Below, piece after piece: positions 7,910 through 16,430 of a stretch of 20,142 nt of DNA. This stretch comes from an uncultured Micromonospora sp. (GTDB taxonomy: Bacteria; Actinomycetota; Actinomycetes; Mycobacteriales; Micromonosporaceae). The notes beneath the pieces were generated by a model. The model did not search any database, had not been told where the DNA came from, and was given only the letters and a program-made list of their open reading frames with translations. The position numbers were made by a program, and so were the translations under genes. How positions within the stretch are numbered: position 1 is the first letter of the stretch; the number at the start of each line of letters is the position of its first letter. The stretch is taken from assembly GCA_937951935.1 (NCBI GenBank), contig CALGAM010000155.1, positions 1-20,142 of the forward strand. Reading direction: 5' to 3'.

Positions 7910-8602
7910 CTAGCGGTCGACCATGCCGGCGCGCCGGCGCAGCGCCGCGACGTCGGTGACGACGATTCGGCGTCCCTCGGTACGCAGCCAGCCCCGACTG
8001 GCGAACGAGCCGATGGCCTGGTTGACGCTCTGCCGTGAGCCCCCGGCCATCTCGGCGAGCTGGCTCTGGTTCAGCTCGATGGTGATCATGGGAGCCGGAC
8101 TCTCCCCGGCGAGCCGGACCAGCGTCTTCGCGACCCGACCGGGCAGGTCGAGGAAGACGTGGTCGGCGTTCTGTTCGGTCAACCGCCGGATCAGCCCGCC
8201 GAGCGAGCGCATCACCGCGTCCAGGATGCGCGGGTTGGAGTGCACCAGCTCCATGAAGGCGGCCCGGGACAGGGCCAGCGCGCTGCAGTCCTCGATGGCC
8301 TCGGCGGACGCGGAGCGGGTGGAGGCGTCGAGCAGGGACACCTCGCCGAGCACGTCGGGGGGGCGGATGACGTTGAGCACGGCCCGCTCGCCGGTCGGCG
8401 CGGTGCGGAACACGGCCACCGCCCCCCGGCGCAGGATGATCAGAGACTCGCCGGGGTCGTTCTCGACGAACAGCAGCTGGCCCTTGCGATAGGTGCGCGG
8501 GACCGCGGCGGCGATCACTCGTTGACGCGCCTCGGGTTCGAGGCCGGCGAACATCTCGACGCCGGTGAGGGCGTCACCCGGCTCAGGCAGGCGAACCTCC
8601 AA
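7910..8602 (-). CDS. Crp/Fnr-family transcriptional regulator
   Basis: A DNA-binding regulator of 230 residues with the usual Crp/Fnr length. The N-terminal cyclic-nucleotide-binding beta-roll spans about 15-130. Its phosphate-binding cassette reads LGEVSLLDASTRSASA (85-100), keeping Gly86, Glu87 and Arg96-Ser97-Ala98, the residues that contact cyclic nucleotide in Crp. A dimerisation helix follows (about 120-145), then a winged helix with HTH at about 178-201 (NQSQLAEMAGGSRQSVNQAI) and the wing GRRIVV. No Fnr-type cysteine cluster is present; the only Cys is 106. The start is TTG 8600-8602 with GAGGGG 8 nt upstream. The intact cassette and a cyclase gene 0.7 kb away suggest cAMP as ligand, which is an inference; cGMP or a ligand-free role is possible. 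Confidence 0.93.
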   Translation of the reverse strand: MEVRLPEPGDALTGVEMFAGLEPEARQRVIAAAVPRTYRKGQLLFVENDPGESLIILRRGAVAVFRTAPTGERAVLNVIRPPDVLGEVSLLDASTRSASAEAIEDCSALALSRAAFMELVHSNPRILDAVMRSLGGLIRRLTEQNADHVFLDLPGRVAKTLVRLAGESPAPMITIELNQSQLAEMAGGSRQSVNQAIGSFASRGWLRTEGRRIVVTDVAALRRRAGMVDR

Positions 8603-8625
8603 GGCTCAACCCCTCCCCGGTGAAA

Positions 8626-8686
8626 AATACTTGTATTGCCCCCGGACGACCCGCAACCACCCGAAGTATCGGCCTGATCCTGATAC
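8626..8686. promoter_or_regulatory. Short GTAT/ATAC inverted repeats ahead of the Crp-family gene
   Basis: AATAC-TT-GTATT (8626-8637) lies 24 bp upstream of the TTG start, and GTATC-N11-GATAC (8666-8686) lies further up. On the minus strand AAGTAT could be a -10 box with TTGCGG 18 bp before it. They could be operator or promoter elements, possibly autoregulatory; the arms are only 5 bp. Confidence 0.3.
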
Positions 8687-8715
8687 CGGTAGGAGTCCGG
8701 CAGCGGTACACGTCA

Positions 8716-8794
8716 GATCATGACGGCCATGTCGCTTGCTGTACAGTCCTCGAATCACTTCTGTGACAGTTCTGTCGCCAAATGGCTCATGATC
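8716..8794. repeat. Nested inverted repeats in an AT-richer island between crp-like and RNase AS genes
   Basis: GATCATGA (8716-8723) pairs with TCATGATC (8787-8794), and GCCAT (8726-8730) pairs with ATGGC (8782-8786) past a 2-nt bulge, enclosing 51 nt. The loop itself holds CTGTACAG (8739-8746), CTGT-G-ACAG (8761-8769) and GACAG-TT-CTGTC (8765-8776). The stretch is much less GC-rich than its surroundings. The rest of the spacer (8800-9018) is GC-rich, with no supported gene. Confidence 0.6.
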
Positions 8795-9018
8795 CGGGGA
8801 TGGTTCCGGCGCCCACGGGTGGCCGGCGGGACGTGGAGGGCTTCCGGGGCGCGTCGGCCGAGGCCGACGGCGGGCGGGGCCGCCCCGACCGTGCGGCGCG
8901 GACCGACCCGGCGCGTGGCGGGGTCGGACCGGGCCGGCGGCCCGTCCGGGTGCCGGGACGGGTGGTCCCCACCGACCCGGGCCGCGGCGACGAGCCGCGA
9001 TGGGCGAGGATGGCGGTG

Positions 9019-9510
9019 ATGGTCTACCGCTATTTCTACGACTGCGAGTTCATCGAGGACGGCCGGCTGATCGACCTCGTGTCGATCGGCGTCGTCGACG
9101 AGTACGGTCGCGAGTTCTACGCCGTCTCCACCGAGTTCGACGGGTCCCGGGCGGTCCCGTGGGTGCGGCGTCACGTACTGGACCGGCTGCCGTCGCCCGG
9201 CGACCGGGCCTGGCGCTCCCGGGAGCGGATCCGCGACGACCTCTACGAGTTCCTGGTGGAGCCGATCCGGAACCGGCCGGGGGAGGAGATCGAGCTCTGG
9301 GCCTGGTACGCGGCGTACGACCACGTGGCGCTGGCCCAGCTCTGGGGTGCGATGACCGCGCTGCCCCCGGAGATTCCCCGCTTCACCCGGGAGCTGCGGC
9401 AGCGGTGGGACGACCGGGGCCGGCCGCCGCTGCCGGCCGCCACCGAGCGGCACGACGCCCTGCTCGACGCCCGGCACAACCTCGCCCGTTGGCGGGCGAT
9501 GCACGCCTGA
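9019..9510 (+). CDS. RNase AS, 3'-5' exoribonuclease of the DEDDh family
   Basis: Homologous to the mycobacterial RNase AS (Rv2179c), a polyadenylate-specific 3' exoribonuclease that degrades RNA tails in the cytoplasm. The 163-residue product keeps the family's near-diagnostic segments: YFYDCEFIEDGRLIDLVSIGVV (first two acidic metal ligands, Asp and Glu, at about 6 and 8), YAVSTEFD, ELWAWYAAYDHVALAQLWG (third Asp), MTALPPEIPRFTRELRQRW, and HDALLDARHNL, which carries the general-base His and last Asp. Length and the family's N-terminus place the start at ATG 9019, about 9 nt after GGGCGAGG. ATG 9010 is possible and would add three residues. The frame is open back to 8782, but that extension is Arg/Gly/Pro-rich and lacks homology. 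It appears monocistronic, divergent from the Crp-family gene. Confidence 0.93.
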   Translation: MVYRYFYDCEFIEDGRLIDLVSIGVVDEYGREFYAVSTEFDGSRAVPWVRRHVLDRLPSPGDRAWRSRERIRDDLYEFLVEPIRNRPGEEIELWAWYAAYDHVALAQLWGAMTALPPEIPRFTRELRQRWDDRGRPPLPAATERHDALLDARHNLARWRAMHA

Positions 9511-9529
9511 CCCCGGTGTCCCGCGACGT

Positions 9530-9560
9530 CCGACGGGCGGCCGCCCGCGCCCGCCGTCGG
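9530..9560 (+). terminator. Hairpin after RNase AS gene
   Basis: CCGACGG-g-CGG (9530-9540) pairs with CCGCCGTCGG (9551-9560): ten base pairs with one bulged G and a 10-nt loop, 20 nt after the stop. Confidence 0.45.
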
Positions 9561-9674
9561 CCCGACCGGTGCGGCGGATCCGGCGCGACCGTCCGGATCA
9601 CGCCCGGAGCGATCCTCGGGCGGTGTCCCGGCGACCGGTGACGGGTCGCCCTGGCCTGCCTTCGGGGCGCCGAC

Positions 9675-9680
9675 TACAGT
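9675..9680 (+). promoter_or_regulatory. Possible -10 box for the phosphofructokinase gene
   Basis: TACAGT at 9675-9680 matches the actinomycete -10 pattern TAnnnT and would give a leader of about 100 nt. No good -35 box was found at 17-18 bp. Confidence 0.3.
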
Positions 9681-9789
9681 GCGCAGTGACGGCCCGCCCC
9701 GGGCCGGCAACGACGCCGACGGTCTGACACGACTTCGACCCTGGGGCTTAGGCGGGCTACATCGAAGGCTCCTGGAGGATGAGCAGATC

Positions 9790-10818
9790 ATGCGTATCGG
9801 CGTGCTCACCGGTGGTGGTGACTGCCCGGGTCTGAACGCGGTGATCCGTGCGGTGGTGCGCAAGGGTGTCGCCACCTACGGCCACGAATTCGTCGGGTTC
9901 CGTGACGGGTGGCGCGGTCCGCTGGAAGGGCTCACCAAGCCACTCGGCATCGCGGAGGTGCGGGGCATCCTGCCGCGCGGCGGCACCATCCTGGGTTCCT
10001 CCCGGACCAACCCGTTCAAGATCGAAAACGGCGTCGAGAAGATCAAGAACAACCTGGCGGAGCAGGGCGTCGACGCCCTGGTGGCGATCGGCGGCGAGGA
10101 CACCCTCGGCGTCGCCACCAAGCTTCACGAGCTCGGTGTCCAGGTGGTGGGCGTGCCGAAGACGATCGACAACGACCTCGGCGCCACCGACTTCACCTTC
10201 GGCTTCGACACCGCGGTCAACATCGCGATGGAGGCGATCGACCGGCTGCACACCACGGCCGAGAGCCACCACCGCACCCTGGTCGTCGAGGTGATGGGCC
10301 GGCACGCCGGCTGGATCGCCCTGCACGCGGGTCTCGCCGGTGGTGCGAACGTCATCCTGCTTCCCGAGCGGCCCTTCGACGTGGACCAGGTCGCCGGGTA
10401 CGTCGAGAAGCGTTTCCAGCACCAGTACGCGCCGATCGTGGTGGTCGCCGAGGGTGCCCAGCCCATCGAGGGCCAGCTGATCCTGCAGAACCAGGAGCGG
10501 GACGCGTTCGGCCACGTCCGGCTCGGCGGCATCGGGCAGTGGCTCGCCGAGCAGCTGGAGGCGAAGACCGGCAAGGAGGCCCGTACGGTCGTCCTCGGGC
10601 ACATCCAGCGGGGCGGCACGCCGACCGCCTTCGACCGGGTGCTCGCCACCCGGCTCGGGCTGCACGCGATCGACGCGGCGCACGAGGGCGACTGGGGCAA
10701 GATGGTCGCACTGCGGGGCACCGACATCGTCCGGGTGCCGCTGGCCGACGCGACGCGCGAGCTGAAGACGGTGCCGCTGGAGCGCTACGCCGAGGCGGAG
10801 GTCTTCTTCGGCAGCTGA
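9790..10818 (+). CDS. 6-phosphofructokinase, probably PPi-dependent
   Basis: Phosphorylates fructose-6-phosphate to fructose-1,6-bisphosphate. The 342-residue product fits the mixed-substrate 'group III' PFKs of actinomycetes. Seen: GGGDCPGLNAVIR (8-20) at the phosphoryl-donor site, LGSSRTNPFK (68-77), GGEDTLG (101-107), PKTIDNDL (123-130) with the catalytic Asp of TIDND, EVMGRHAGWIA for substrate binding, and GHIQRGGTPTAFDR. Position 104 is Asp and 124 is Lys. Known family work (Amycolatopsis methanolica PPi-PFK compared with Streptomyces ATP-PFK) links Asp104/Lys124 to pyrophosphate and Gly104 to ATP, so PPi use is predicted, which would also make the reaction reversible. The start is ATG 9790, in frame with homology, with GGAGG 11 nt upstream; another ATG at 9779 is out of frame. 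It is likely monocistronic, since a hairpin follows. Confidence 0.95.
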   Translation: MRIGVLTGGGDCPGLNAVIRAVVRKGVATYGHEFVGFRDGWRGPLEGLTKPLGIAEVRGILPRGGTILGSSRTNPFKIENGVEKIKNNLAEQGVDALVAIGGEDTLGVATKLHELGVQVVGVPKTIDNDLGATDFTFGFDTAVNIAMEAIDRLHTTAESHHRTLVVEVMGRHAGWIALHAGLAGGANVILLPERPFDVDQVAGYVEKRFQHQYAPIVVVAEGAQPIEGQLILQNQERDAFGHVRLGGIGQWLAEQLEAKTGKEARTVVLGHIQRGGTPTAFDRVLATRLGLHAIDAAHEGDWGKMVALRGTDIVRVPLADATRELKTVPLERYAEAEVFFGS

Positions 10819-10825
10819 CGCCCGT

Positions 10826-10856
10826 GGCAGGCCGTCGCCGGCCCGGGCGGCCTGCC
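10826..10856 (+). terminator. Hairpin after phosphofructokinase gene
   Basis: GGCAGGCCG (10826-10834) and CGGCCTGCC (10848-10856) form a perfect 9-bp stem with a 13-nt loop, starting 7 nt after the stop codon. Confidence 0.6.
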
Positions 10857-10993
10857 GGATCAGGGTGGTGTGGTGAGTGGCCCGCCGTGCCCGACCCGAG
10901 GTCATGCTCGGTGTCTCCGCCGGCACGGCGGGCCGTCCCGCTCTGGGCGGGTACACCACGACGGTGTGACGGCATCCCACGGAAGGAGGGGCG

Positions 10994-11812
10994 ATGGCGC
11001 CGGGCGTGCACACGGTGGCCGTGATCGGCACCGGGAAGATCGGGGAGCTGATGCTCTCCGGACTGCTTCGTGCCGGGTGGCCGGCGCGGCGCCTGCTCGC
11101 CACGACGCGCCGCCCGGCCCGTGCCGAGGAGATCACCGCACGGTACGGCGTGACCGTGGTGGACAACCTGACGGCGGTGGCCGAGGCGGACGTCCTCGCC
11201 ATCGCGGTCAAGCCGCAGGACGCGGCCGCGCTGCTGGAGGAGATCGGGCCCAAGGTGCCGGCCGACAAGCTGGTGATCTCGCTGTGCGCCGGCCTCCCCA
11301 CGAGTTTCTTCGCCCGGCGGCTGCCGGAGGGGACCCCGGTGATCCGGGTCATGACCAACACCCCGGCGCTGGTCGACGAGGCCATGACGGCGATCTCCGC
11401 CGGTGAGCACGCGACGCCCGAGCATCTGGCGTTGGCCGAGGAGATGTTCCGGCCGCTGGGCGCGACGATCCGGGTGCCCGAGTCGCAGCAGGACGCGGTG
11501 ACCGCGCTCTCCGGCTCGGGGCCGGCGTACTTCTACCTGCTGGTCGAGGCGATGGTGGATGCGGGGATCCTGCTCGGGCTGCCCCGCCAGGTCGCCCACG
11601 AGCTGATCGTCCAGACGGCCATCGGTTCCGCGATCATGCTGCGGGACTCGGGCGAGCATCCGGTCCGGCTGCGCGAGGCGGTGACCTCGCCGGCCGGAAC
11701 CACCATCGCGGCGATCCGGGAGCTGGAGAACCACGGCGTCCGGGCCGCGCTGCTCGCCGCGTTGGAGGCCGCCCGGGACCGGGCCCGGGAGATCGCCGCC
11801 CAGAACGAGTGA
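10994..11812 (+). CDS. proC: Pyrroline-5-carboxylate reductase
   Basis: Reduces 1-pyrroline-5-carboxylate to proline with NAD(P)H, the last step of proline synthesis. The 272-residue product is of normal length. The N-terminal Rossmann fold shows VAVIGTGKIGELM (GxGxxG at 12-17), and AVKPQD is the usual end of the next strand. The helical C-terminal dimerisation domain contains ALSGSGPAYFYLLVEAM and the family signature LREAVTSPAGTTIAAI...LENHGVRAAL. The start ATG 10994 has a strong GGAAGGAGG upstream. Its stop overlaps the start of the DUF2203 gene by 4 bp (GTGA), so the two are probably translationally coupled. Confidence 0.96.
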   Translation: MAPGVHTVAVIGTGKIGELMLSGLLRAGWPARRLLATTRRPARAEEITARYGVTVVDNLTAVAEADVLAIAVKPQDAAALLEEIGPKVPADKLVISLCAGLPTSFFARRLPEGTPVIRVMTNTPALVDEAMTAISAGEHATPEHLALAEEMFRPLGATIRVPESQQDAVTALSGSGPAYFYLLVEAMVDAGILLGLPRQVAHELIVQTAIGSAIMLRDSGEHPVRLREAVTSPAGTTIAAIRELENHGVRAALLAALEAARDRAREIAAQNE

Positions 11813-12174
11813 GCGAGAACGTCCGGTTCACCCTCGCCCAGGCACGGCACCTGGTCGCCACGTTGCGCCCCCGGATCGACGAACTCGTCCGACTCCGTGC
11901 CGACCTGGCCGAACTGCGCGTGGACCTGGCCGAGCGTGGGTCCAGTCCGCTCGGCGGGCTGCCCGAGGCCAAGAGCCTGGAGGCACGCATCGTCGACATC
12001 CTCGAAGAGCTGGGCGGGCACGGCATCCAGGTCAAGGGGTTCGCCCCGGTGTTGCTCGACTTTCCCGGTGAGCGGGACGGCCGGCCGGTGCTGTGGTGCT
12101 GGCTGGAGGGCGACGACGACGTCGAGTGGTATCACCGGGCGGAGTGTGGCTTTCCCGGGCGGCGTCGGGTCTGA
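11809..12174 (+). CDS. DUF2203 family protein
   Basis: A small soluble protein of 121 residues with no known function. The DUF2203 pattern is visible: an opening FTLAQARHLVATLRPRIDEL, a charged helix-rich middle (LRADLAELRVDLAE, possibly a coiled coil), GIQVKGFAPVLLDFPGERDG, and the C-terminal VLWCWLEGDDDVEWYHRAECGFPGRR with the conserved Cys-Trp and Trp-x-His positions. GTG 11809 overlaps the proC stop (TGA 11810-11812), which indicates coupling. The pairing with proC does not tell what it does. The segment from its stop to the chitinase promoter (12175-12397) holds no supported feature. Confidence 0.9.
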   Translation: MSENVRFTLAQARHLVATLRPRIDELVRLRADLAELRVDLAERGSSPLGGLPEAKSLEARIVDILEELGGHGIQVKGFAPVLLDFPGERDGRPVLWCWLEGDDDVEWYHRAECGFPGRRRV

Positions 12175-12397
12175 GCCGTTCTCGGACTGCCCGAAACCAA
12201 CCTGACCCGGTCTGGGGTGCTCTGATCGCTGCCGTGTCGGGCTGGGGCCGGTGTGTCGCGGACCGGGTCGCGGCCGCAACCGGCGGTGAGGGGCACGCAG
12301 GAGCGACAGCCGCCGATACCGGCGAGCAGGCCCGAACCTGCCGATCCGGCCGTCGCCGGCCTGGTCGCCGCGGTCCGGAGATCGAAACATGGGCATC

Positions 12398-12464
12398 TTG
12401 ACGAAGTGGCGGACTCCTGAGTAGCGTCCTTCATTAAATGGAAAGTTTCCTAAGAAATAAGGAG
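12398..12464 (+). promoter_or_regulatory. Chitinase promoter with a GGAAAGTTTCC palindrome
   Basis: TTGACG (12398-12403) and TAGCGT (12422-12427) are 18 bp apart and fit -35/-10 boxes. Just downstream, at the expected transcript start region, lies GGAAA-G-TTTCC (12440-12450), flanked by AT-rich sequence that is rare here, then the AAGGAG ribosome site (12459-12464). The palindrome is placed where a repressor bound to it would block transcription, so control by substrate availability is a reasonable inference. Confidence 0.55.
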
Positions 12465-12469
12465 ACGCC

Positions 12470-14077
<1,608 letters not shown>

Positions 14078-14107
14078 GTCAGGGCCGACGGCCCGGATCT
14101 CCCCACC

Positions 14108-14143
14108 GCGTGCCCTGGTCGCCCACCGGCGGCCAGGGCACGC
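14108..14143. terminator. Bidirectional hairpin between chitinase and MocR genes
   Basis: GCGTGCCCTGG (14108-14118) and CCAGGGCACGC (14133-14143) form a perfect 11-bp stem that can extend by two more pairs over the loop. It lies between converging genes, 31 nt after the chitinase stop and 17 nt from the MocR stop. Confidence 0.65.
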
Positions 14144-14159
14144 CCGTGTGGGCGGCCGG

Positions 14160-15497
14160 TCACTCCGTTCCCAGCTCCTCCGGCGTGGATCGGGCCAACG
14201 CCGCGAGCGTGTCGAGCGCTCCGGCGAGGACCGGCAGCGGTGGGGCGGCCAGCGCCAGTCGTACCGCGTTGGGGGCGTGGCTCGTCCCGACGGTGAACGC
14301 GGCGGCGGGAGTGACCGCGATGCCCCGGCGCGCGGCGGCCGCGACGAACGTGTCGGCGCGCCACGGCGCCGGCAGTTCCCACCAGCAGTGGTAGGCGCCC
14401 GGGTCCGACCGGACGGCGTGGCCGGCCAGCCGGTCTCGTACCAGCTCCTGCCGGCTGCGGGCGTCCCGGCGTTTGCCGGCGGTGACGGCGGCGACGGTCC
14501 CGTCGCCGATCCACCGTACGGCCGCCTCCAGCCCGAAGCGGGTGGCGGTCCAGCCGCCGGAGCGGATCGCGGTCGCGAGCCGCTCGGTGAGCTGCGGCGG
14601 CGCGGCGACGAAACCGACGGTGAGAGCGGGGGCGAGCCGCTTGGAGAGGCTGTCGACGAGCACGGTCCGGGACGGGGCCAACGCGGCCAGTGGCGCCGGT
14701 GCGTCGGCGAGGAACGACCAGACGGTGTCCTCCACGACGCACACCCCGAGCCGGTCGACCAGTTCGGCGAGTGCGGCACGCCGGTGGGCCGGCATCGTCG
14801 TGCCGAGGGGATTGTGCAGGGTCGGCTGCACGTAGACCGCCCGCAGCGGGGCGGCGCGGTGCGCCTCGGCGACCGCCTCGGGCAGCAGGCCGTCCCGGTC
14901 GACCGGCAGCGGAACCAGGGTGACGCCGAGCCGGCTGGCCACGGCCTTGACGACCGGGTAGGTGAGCGCCTCGACGCCGAGCCGCTCGCCCACCGGTACG
15001 AGGGCGGCGATGGCGGCGGCGATCGCCTGCCGGCCGTTGCCGGTGAACAGCAGCCGGTCCGGGGTCGGGGTCCAGCCGGGCCGGTCGAGCAGCCGGGCGG
15101 CGGCCTTTCGCGCGGCGGGTGTGCCGGCGGCGCCGATCGGAGACAGGCTTGCCGCCAGTACGTCGGGCCGCAGCAGGGTGGCCAGGGCGCGGGCCTGGAG
15201 CGTGGGTTGGTCCGGCAGCACCGAGAAGCTCAGTTCCAGGTCGACCCGGGCGTCGGCCGGTTCGGCGAGGGCGGGCTCCGGCGGTGGGGTGGTGGCCCGG
15301 ACGAAGGTGCCCCGGCCGACCTCGCCGGTGACGAGGCCGCGCCGGGCCAGTTCGGCGTAGACCCGGGCGGCGGTGGAGTTGGCGATGCCGTGTTGGCGGG
15401 CGAAGGCCCGCTGTGTCGGCAGGCGCTGGCCGGCGGCGAGCCGGCCGGCGGCGATGTCGGCGGCGATCCGATCCGCGATCCGGCGGTAGTCGTCCAC
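14160..15497 (-). CDS. MocR-type GntR regulator with aminotransferase-like domain
   Basis: A pyridoxal-phosphate-dependent transcription factor family: an N-terminal GntR winged helix joined to a fold-type I aminotransferase domain that usually senses PLP or an amino compound. The 445-residue product shows the winged helix (about 1-70: LAAGQRLPTQRAFARQHGIANSTAARVYAELARRGLV). The aminotransferase part has YVQPTLHNPLGTTM (substrate-binding motif), VVEDTVWSFL and the PLP lysine in VDSLSKRLAP. The GTG 15497 start has GGAG about 8 nt upstream. It is divergent from the hydrolase-SDR operon, and direct repeats lie between them, so it probably controls that operon and itself. Its effector is unknown. 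It could instead be a catalytic aminotransferase, but the winged helix argues for regulation. Confidence 0.93.
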   Translation of the reverse strand: MDDYRRIADRIAADIAAGRLAAGQRLPTQRAFARQHGIANSTAARVYAELARRGLVTGEVGRGTFVRATTPPPEPALAEPADARVDLELSFSVLPDQPTLQARALATLLRPDVLAASLSPIGAAGTPAARKAAARLLDRPGWTPTPDRLLFTGNGRQAIAAAIAALVPVGERLGVEALTYPVVKAVASRLGVTLVPLPVDRDGLLPEAVAEAHRAAPLRAVYVQPTLHNPLGTTMPAHRRAALAELVDRLGVCVVEDTVWSFLADAPAPLAALAPSRTVLVDSLSKRLAPALTVGFVAAPPQLTERLATAIRSGGWTATRFGLEAAVRWIGDGTVAAVTAGKRRDARSRQELVRDRLAGHAVRSDPGAYHCWWELPAPWRADTFVAAAARRGIAVTPAAAFTVGTSHAPNAVRLALAAPPLPVLAGALDTLAALARSTPEELGTE

Positions 15498-15529
15498 ACT
15501 GCACTCCGATTGCTCCGAGGATATTGATC

Positions 15530-15551
15530 CTATTGCACTCGACTATTGCAC
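15530..15551. promoter_or_regulatory. Two 9-bp direct repeats, candidate MocR operator
   Basis: CTATTGCAC at 15530-15538 and 15543-15551, with a 4-bp spacer (13-bp period), sit in the 114-bp divergent spacer. MocR family operators are often direct repeats. TTGCAC (15533-15538) and TAGCCT (15556-15561) could also be -35/-10 boxes for the rightward operon, 17 bp apart. Confidence 0.6.
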
Positions 15552-15611
15552 CGCATAGCCTCGGCTGTCGAGACCAACGGGTCACCGCGAGACGAGCGCG
15601 AAGGAGCCGGC

Positions 15612-16430
15612 ATGGCAACCGCACGGGTCGACGGCATCGACATCGCCTACGACGACCACGGAACCGGGGAACAGGTCCTGGTCCTGGTCCACGGCCACCC
15701 GTTCAACCGCACCATGTGGCAACCGCAGGTCGGGTACGCCGTCCGGGCGGGCTGGCGGGTGATCGCGGCTGACCTGCGCGGCTACGGCCAGAGCACGGTG
15801 GTGCCGGGACGCACCACCCTGGACGTCTTCGCCCGGGACGTCGCCGGCCTGCTCGACCGGCTCGGCGTGCCGAGGTTCGTCCTCGGTGGGCTGTCGATGG
15901 GCGGACAGATCGTCATGGAGTGCCTGCGGCTGTTCCCCGACCGTGTCACCGGCGTCCTGCTCGCCGCCACCTCGGCGACCGCCGAGACCGAGCCGGGCCG
16001 GAGGTGGCGCAACGATCTCGCCGACCGCCTGCTCCGGGAGGGGATGGCCGGGTACGTCGAGGAGACGCTGCCGCGGATGCTCGCCCCCGACACCCTCGCG
16101 GCCATGCCGGAGGTCGTCAGACGGGTGAGCGTCATGATGCACACGACCTCGCCGGTCGGTGCCGCCGCCGCGCTGCGGGGCCGCGCCGACCGCCCCGACT
16201 ACGTGGAGACGCTGCGCCGGGTCGCGGTGCCGACCCTGGTCGTGGTGGGCGCCGAGGACGGGTTCACCCCACTCGCCGACGCGGAACTCGTCGCCGGGTG
16301 CGTGCCGGGCGCGGAGCTGCTGGTGGTCGACGGTGCCGGCCACCTGCCCAACCTGGAGCGAGAGGCGGCCTTCAACGACGCGCTCGGGCGGCTGCTCCGG
16401 CGGGTCGCGGCAGTGGGGGTGCGGCGGTGA
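15612..16430 (+). CDS. Alpha/beta-fold hydrolase
   Basis: A soluble hydrolase of 272 residues. The catalytic triad is visible: Ser95 in the nucleophile elbow GLSMGG (93-98), Asp216 in GAEDG and His244 in GAGHLPN. HGHPF (28-32) forms the oxyanion hole, and ADLRGYGQS (53-61) is a standard strand-turn. The sequence resembles the 3-oxoadipate enol-lactonase/esterase group, but substrate specificity cannot be read. The start is ATG 15612 with AAGGAG (15601-15606); the ORF extends to 15546 without homology. It overlaps the SDR gene by 4 bp (GTGA), so the two enzymes are made together. The neighbouring MocR gene suggests a nitrogen- or amino-compound-linked role. Confidence 0.92.
   Translation: MATARVDGIDIAYDDHGTGEQVLVLVHGHPFNRTMWQPQVGYAVRAGWRVIAADLRGYGQSTVVPGRTTLDVFARDVAGLLDRLGVPRFVLGGLSMGGQIVMECLRLFPDRVTGVLLAATSATAETEPGRRWRNDLADRLLREGMAGYVEETLPRMLAPDTLAAMPEVVRRVSVMMHTTSPVGAAAALRGRADRPDYVETLRRVAVPTLVVVGAEDGFTPLADAELVAGCVPGAELLVVDGAGHLPNLEREAAFNDALGRLLRRVAAVGVRR

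Noticed and set aside
8782..9018. N-terminal extension of the RNase AS frame
   Set aside because: The 79 extra residues are Gly/Arg/Pro-rich with no homology, and the family begins at the ATG 9019 segment, which has its own ribosome site.
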